NCBI RefSeq assembly: GCF_963576675.1
Contig: NC_088918.1
Coordinates: 67,357,001-67,421,000, forward strand
Source: Euphorbia lathyris
Taxonomy: Eukaryota > Streptophyta > Magnoliopsida > Malpighiales > Euphorbiaceae
DNA: 64,000 nucleotides
Direction of reading: 5' to 3'
Shown piece by piece: positions 60,421 through 64,000 of this stretch. The position numbers and the translations under genes are program-made. The first letter of the stretch is position 1; the number at the start of each line of letters is the position of its first letter. The notes under the pieces are model-generated. The model searched no databases. It was given only the letters and a program-made list of their open reading frames with translations, and had not been told where the DNA came from.

Positions 60421-63154
60421 TTTTTTGTGATGAATATCAGAAATATGAAACAACTTGATAATTAGAAAAGGAAATAATAATTATATTCCCCAAATATTTG
60501 AAAAGTAAATTAATAGTATCTAAATTACTCTAGGTATTAGCCTGGCTAGAGAACAAATCCTCCAAAGTTGTCTCCCCCAAAAAGCAAATTAATAGTAAAA
60601 AATGAAAATTAAAATAATTAATTAAGGTAATAGTGTTGAAAATTTTGCAAAGAAAAGTTGGGTCAAATAAAAGGATGATCCATCCATCCAGTGGATTACA
60701 TCAAATTCAGTGCAACCATTAATAATTGTTTTATTATTTCAAAGCATATATTATACAATTTATAAGCTATGCTACCTACTTTATATTAACTCTTTCACTT
60801 TGGTCAATATTTACATTTACCGTCTGAATCCATTTTTCTTAAGGGGTATTTCAATGTAAACAACTTGCAAAATGGTAAATATTGAGAAAAAGAAAAAGAG
60901 TGAGGTTATAGCACGTGAGAACCAAAAGCAAAACCCTGAAACTCCGTGGCATTAACACGTGCTCATCCAACAAACATCATTCAATCCCAAGGATGAATTT
61001 AGTTGTTCAAGTTGGATCAATTTGGTCCGAAAAATCAAGTTCGGGTAGTAACTTGGCTTTTTTTAACTTGCATTTTAGTCTTAAATGACACACAGTAAAT
61101 GTGACAGAGCCAGAAATTTAAGCTTTGCGTCTAATTTTAACATTATGGTTAGGAGTAATTTTTCAAAGTTCAGTCCATAAGGGTTTGGTAAAAGAATTTA
61201 GCCTCCAACGCGTTAAAATATCATGGTGTGTTTACTAAAATATTAAAAGTGTCAAACGTGAAAAGAACAATGCTACTTTCTAAAAAACTATTACATTTTT
61301 TTTTATTTTTAGTTTAATTTTTTTGTATTTTTTATAAATTAAATTTTAATTTAGAAATTAAGTTATGTGGGTCTAAAAAATAGGAAATTAATTTTTTTAA
61401 TAGAAAAGACATAATAAAGACGAGTTCATGTTATGAAAATAAAAAGTCAATTTAAATGAATTAATAATAATATTGAACTTGGAACCTTTTAAATAGGAGC
61501 ATGCATTTTAAACAATCTCATCTACTTTTAAAAATTGAAATAATACTATAAAGAATCTATATGAACTAATATTAGAGGGGTTACAAGGAGCAAAACTACC
61601 GGTACTTAAGGGTGGAGCCGGTGGTCGGAGAGACTCTGCCTCCCGAATTATGGACTAGCTCCACCCCAAAATATATATAAGATTGGTTGTTATTTGACAT
61701 ATGTCTTTTTTTTTATCCCGACACATCAATTTTGAGATGTCAAGTTGAAAATCAAATTGATACTCAAACTTGATTTTCAACTAAATTATTCAAATTTAGA
61801 AATAAATTCATCATTTATTCCTACTTGTTATTATTAGGGTTAAGTTGAAGAAAAAACCTTATGATTTCCAAATTTGACAATTTTAGGATTGTGATATTTT
61901 GTGTAACACTGTAATACCCATATGTTACGAGTAGTTTTGACCCCTCCTAATATTAGTTTATATATACTCTATGTGGTAATATTTCATTGTTTAAAGGTAG
62001 ATGAGATGGTTAAAAACACTTTACTCTTTTTAAAAGGTCCTAGGTTCAATTTCCCCGCGTTTTCATTACCAAAAAAAAAAATTAAAAATCCCCCGTGTTT
62101 ATTTATTTAAATTTTATTTTTCAATAATTATAAAACTATGTTACTATTATTAATTAATTAATTTATTTATTTTCATAACACTTTTGAACTCATTTTTATT
62201 ATGTCTTTCCCATTAAGAAAAATTAATTTTTTATTTTTGTTAAATATATCCCATTAAGCTTGTCCAAAATTCAAAATTTCAATATTTTGGACCTATTAGG
62301 TACTCCCTAAATCCAAATTTCTATTTTTTGTTGTCCTATTAGGCATCCATAAATCCAAATTTCTAATTCTTTTTGTCTCTTAGGTCTCCTTAAATCCAAA
62401 TTATTATTTTTTTGGCCTGGTATGACATCTGAAATCAATTTTTTTTAATTTTTTTACATGTTGAGCCCTCCTCCCTAAATTCATTTTTTTTACATGTTAG
62501 GACTATTAAACGAAATCTAGCTTAATTTTGAGAAATTGTACATTAATACTTAAAATTGGTTCTTGACCATTCAAATTATAACACGCATACATACAAAAAA
62601 AAAGTTCGATTTAGCAATTTTTTTTTTCCGAACGCACGTGTAAAATCGGCCCCAACCGAGTAATCCTGTATTCGCCACTGTCTTACACTATTCCCCACTC
62701 AAAGATTCCGCGTCCCCCATCAAACAGATCTTAATAAACTACACTAGATATATCAAAAGTTTCCTCCAAATTTAACAGTATTACTAAATAATCTTTTTTT
62801 TTTTTATATAAAATCTAAAACTATAAGTACCATTTTATTATAAAAAAATATCACCGTTCTCAAAGAGTAAAAAAAAAAAACTCCAAACCACAAATTTTTT
62901 ATTATGAACTTATCCCTTATTCTTATTAATTAATTAATTAATTAATTATTAGTTAGCATATTTACGTACGCAGAAAACGCCTTCATGATTGGGTTGGGAT
63001 TGCTTCCTTTTGAGTTTCTTTCTCAAATCAAATGGATTCTTACGCTATCTATTTCTTAATTATCCATTATAAATCTTTTTTATTTTCTACCATAATTCCA
63101 TTTAGCAGAGAAGAGGGATTCCTGGTCAAACACGGTGAATATAATGAAACTAAT
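60421..63154. other. AT-rich intergenic spacer
   Basis: No gene. 61608-61672 has mirrored GGGTGGAGCCGGTGG / CTAGCTCCACCCC, a short relic. 62005-62070 has a tRNA-like GGTCCTAGGTTCAATTTCCC phrase. 62280-62530 repeats TTAGG...CTAAATCCAAATT about four times (loosely periodic, 60-70 bases). A TTAATTAATTAATTAATTA run lies at about 62927. Confidence 0.4.
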
Positions 63155-63654
63155 GGGTAAATTACACCTATAGCCACTGAACTTTGCCCATTTTCACATT
63201 ATGGCCAATGCACTTCATTTCTTCCCAGTATGACCATTGAACTTTACACTTTTTAACACCGGTAGCAACTTAACGCCTCAAAACGACCGTTGACAGCTAA
63301 AAATAAAAAATCCAAATTTTTAATGATATTCTAAGGAACTTTAATTCTTAAAAATTTCCGTTTCGAGGTCATTTGGGTATTGTTTGGTTAGGAGAGAAAA
63401 CAATTTTTAGAGAGAGAAAGCTTAATATAATATGATTTTAGAAAATAAAAAATGTCATTTCATGGCAAATGTCGTTCTGAACAACTTTAATTCTTTAATA
63501 TTTTCATTTTGAGGTCGTTAATGGTCAATTTGAGAACTTAGTTAAAATTGAGTGGCTACCGATGTTAAAAAGTGTAAAATTCAATGACCACACCAGGAAG
63601 AAATACATAGTATGAAAATAGATAAAGTTCAGTAGCCATGGGTGTAATTTACCC
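63155..63654. mobile_element. Mutator-like MITE, family B, best preserved copy
   Basis: 500 bases from GGGTAAATTACACCTATAGCC to GCCATGGGTGTAATTTACCC. Target duplication GAAACTAAT (63146-63154) and GAAGCTAAT (63656-63664, one base off the end) match 8 of 9. Long inverted ends include CACTGAACTTTGCCCATTTT mirrored by GATAAAGTTCAGTAGCC. Interior words such as CTAAGGAACTTTAATTC and TTTTGAGGTCGTTAATGGTC recur in three other places in the window. Its terminal GGGTAAATT equals that of the element at 13982. Confidence 0.75.
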
Positions 63655-63664
63655 CGAAGCTAAT

Positions 63665-64000
63665 TAATGACATGTAATTTGTAATTAACATAATACTAGT
63701 AATTATAAGTTGCATAATAATAACGGTGTGCCGTTTCCTTCACGAACACTACATATAAAACGTGGCCTCCCTGGGTTTTGCATTATAACTTGGTAGGGAA
63801 TCCCATGGCTTATGCCTATCTATTTTATATATATGTATATAACTTTGTCTACATGCATATATATATTGTACTATTATACATGCAATTCGGGTTTATATAA
63901 ACCCTAAAACCATACTTAGTACTAAGTTATTAATGTTTTTGATGCAGCGCGGAATCCACTGAGAGTTTTAAACCGTAAACTCACAAAGGCTAACAACTTA
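63665..64000. other. Window end, unassigned
   Basis: AT-rich with CATATAAAACGTGG (TATA-like) at about 63752 and the palindrome GGGTTTATATAAACCC at 63889-63904. A TTTTGATGCAGCGCGG stretch near 63940 could be a splice acceptor of a gene continuing to the right, or retroelement sequence. Nothing can be named. Confidence 0.25.

Noticed and set aside
1..64000. CRISPR arrays, bacterial operons, rRNA genes
   Set aside because: No regularly spaced repeat-spacer array, no clustered unspliced genes, and no rRNA sequence were seen; the window is plant nuclear DNA.

Overview
The window is nuclear DNA of a flowering plant, most likely a eudicot. It is AT-rich, its protein-coding genes are interrupted by many GT-AG introns, and the gaps are packed with plant transposon debris (copia, gypsy, LINE, Au-type SINE, hAT-like and Mutator-like MITEs). 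No bacterial or viral gene organisation is present. Nothing in the sequence fixes the species.

Three host genes can be assembled exon by exon with all splice phases agreeing. (1) 782-12279, + strand: a ten-exon, 747-codon half-size ABC transporter of subfamily D, of the chloroplast ABCD2 type. Introns 5, 6 and 8 are swollen by LTR-retrotransposon debris and Au SINEs. (2) 42263-48105, + strand: a 21-exon CTP synthase of 606 codons, the last step of de novo CTP synthesis. (3) 53361-55334, - strand: a three-exon NAC transcription factor of 348 codons resembling the SOMBRERO/BEARSKIN group, with a miniature LTR element (TRIM) in intron 2.

Layout: 1-480 is a LINE reverse-transcriptase fossil (-). 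782-12279 is the ABC transporter. 12280-26194 is a transposon graveyard holding a 1.1-kb Mutator-like element with long inverted ends, a SINE with a perfect 17-bp target duplication, a gypsy-type gag fossil, and hAT-like elements. 26200-31316 is a young Ty1/copia element with an extra internal LTR. 31322-41500 holds several TIR elements, one of them with two dated nested insertions, and a second LINE fossil. 42263-48105 is CTP synthase. 48106-53360 is intergenic with a foldback MITE and an hAT transposase C-terminal fossil. 53361-55334 is the NAC gene. 55335-64000 is intergenic with MITEs, a gypsy integrase/chromodomain fossil and a Mutator-like MITE near the end.

The three genes have no obvious common pathway and are simply neighbours. 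I found no convincing new molecular system. The most informative observations are structural: a three-LTR copia insertion bounded by a perfect 5-bp target duplication, two 12-C tracts that each shift its gag frame the same way, a TRIM carrying a pol III B-box-like motif, a nested MITE whose empty site is preserved in a second copy in this window, and a TIR element with repeated hairpins. Exon borders are deduced from splice consensus, reading phase and family knowledge, without transcript data.
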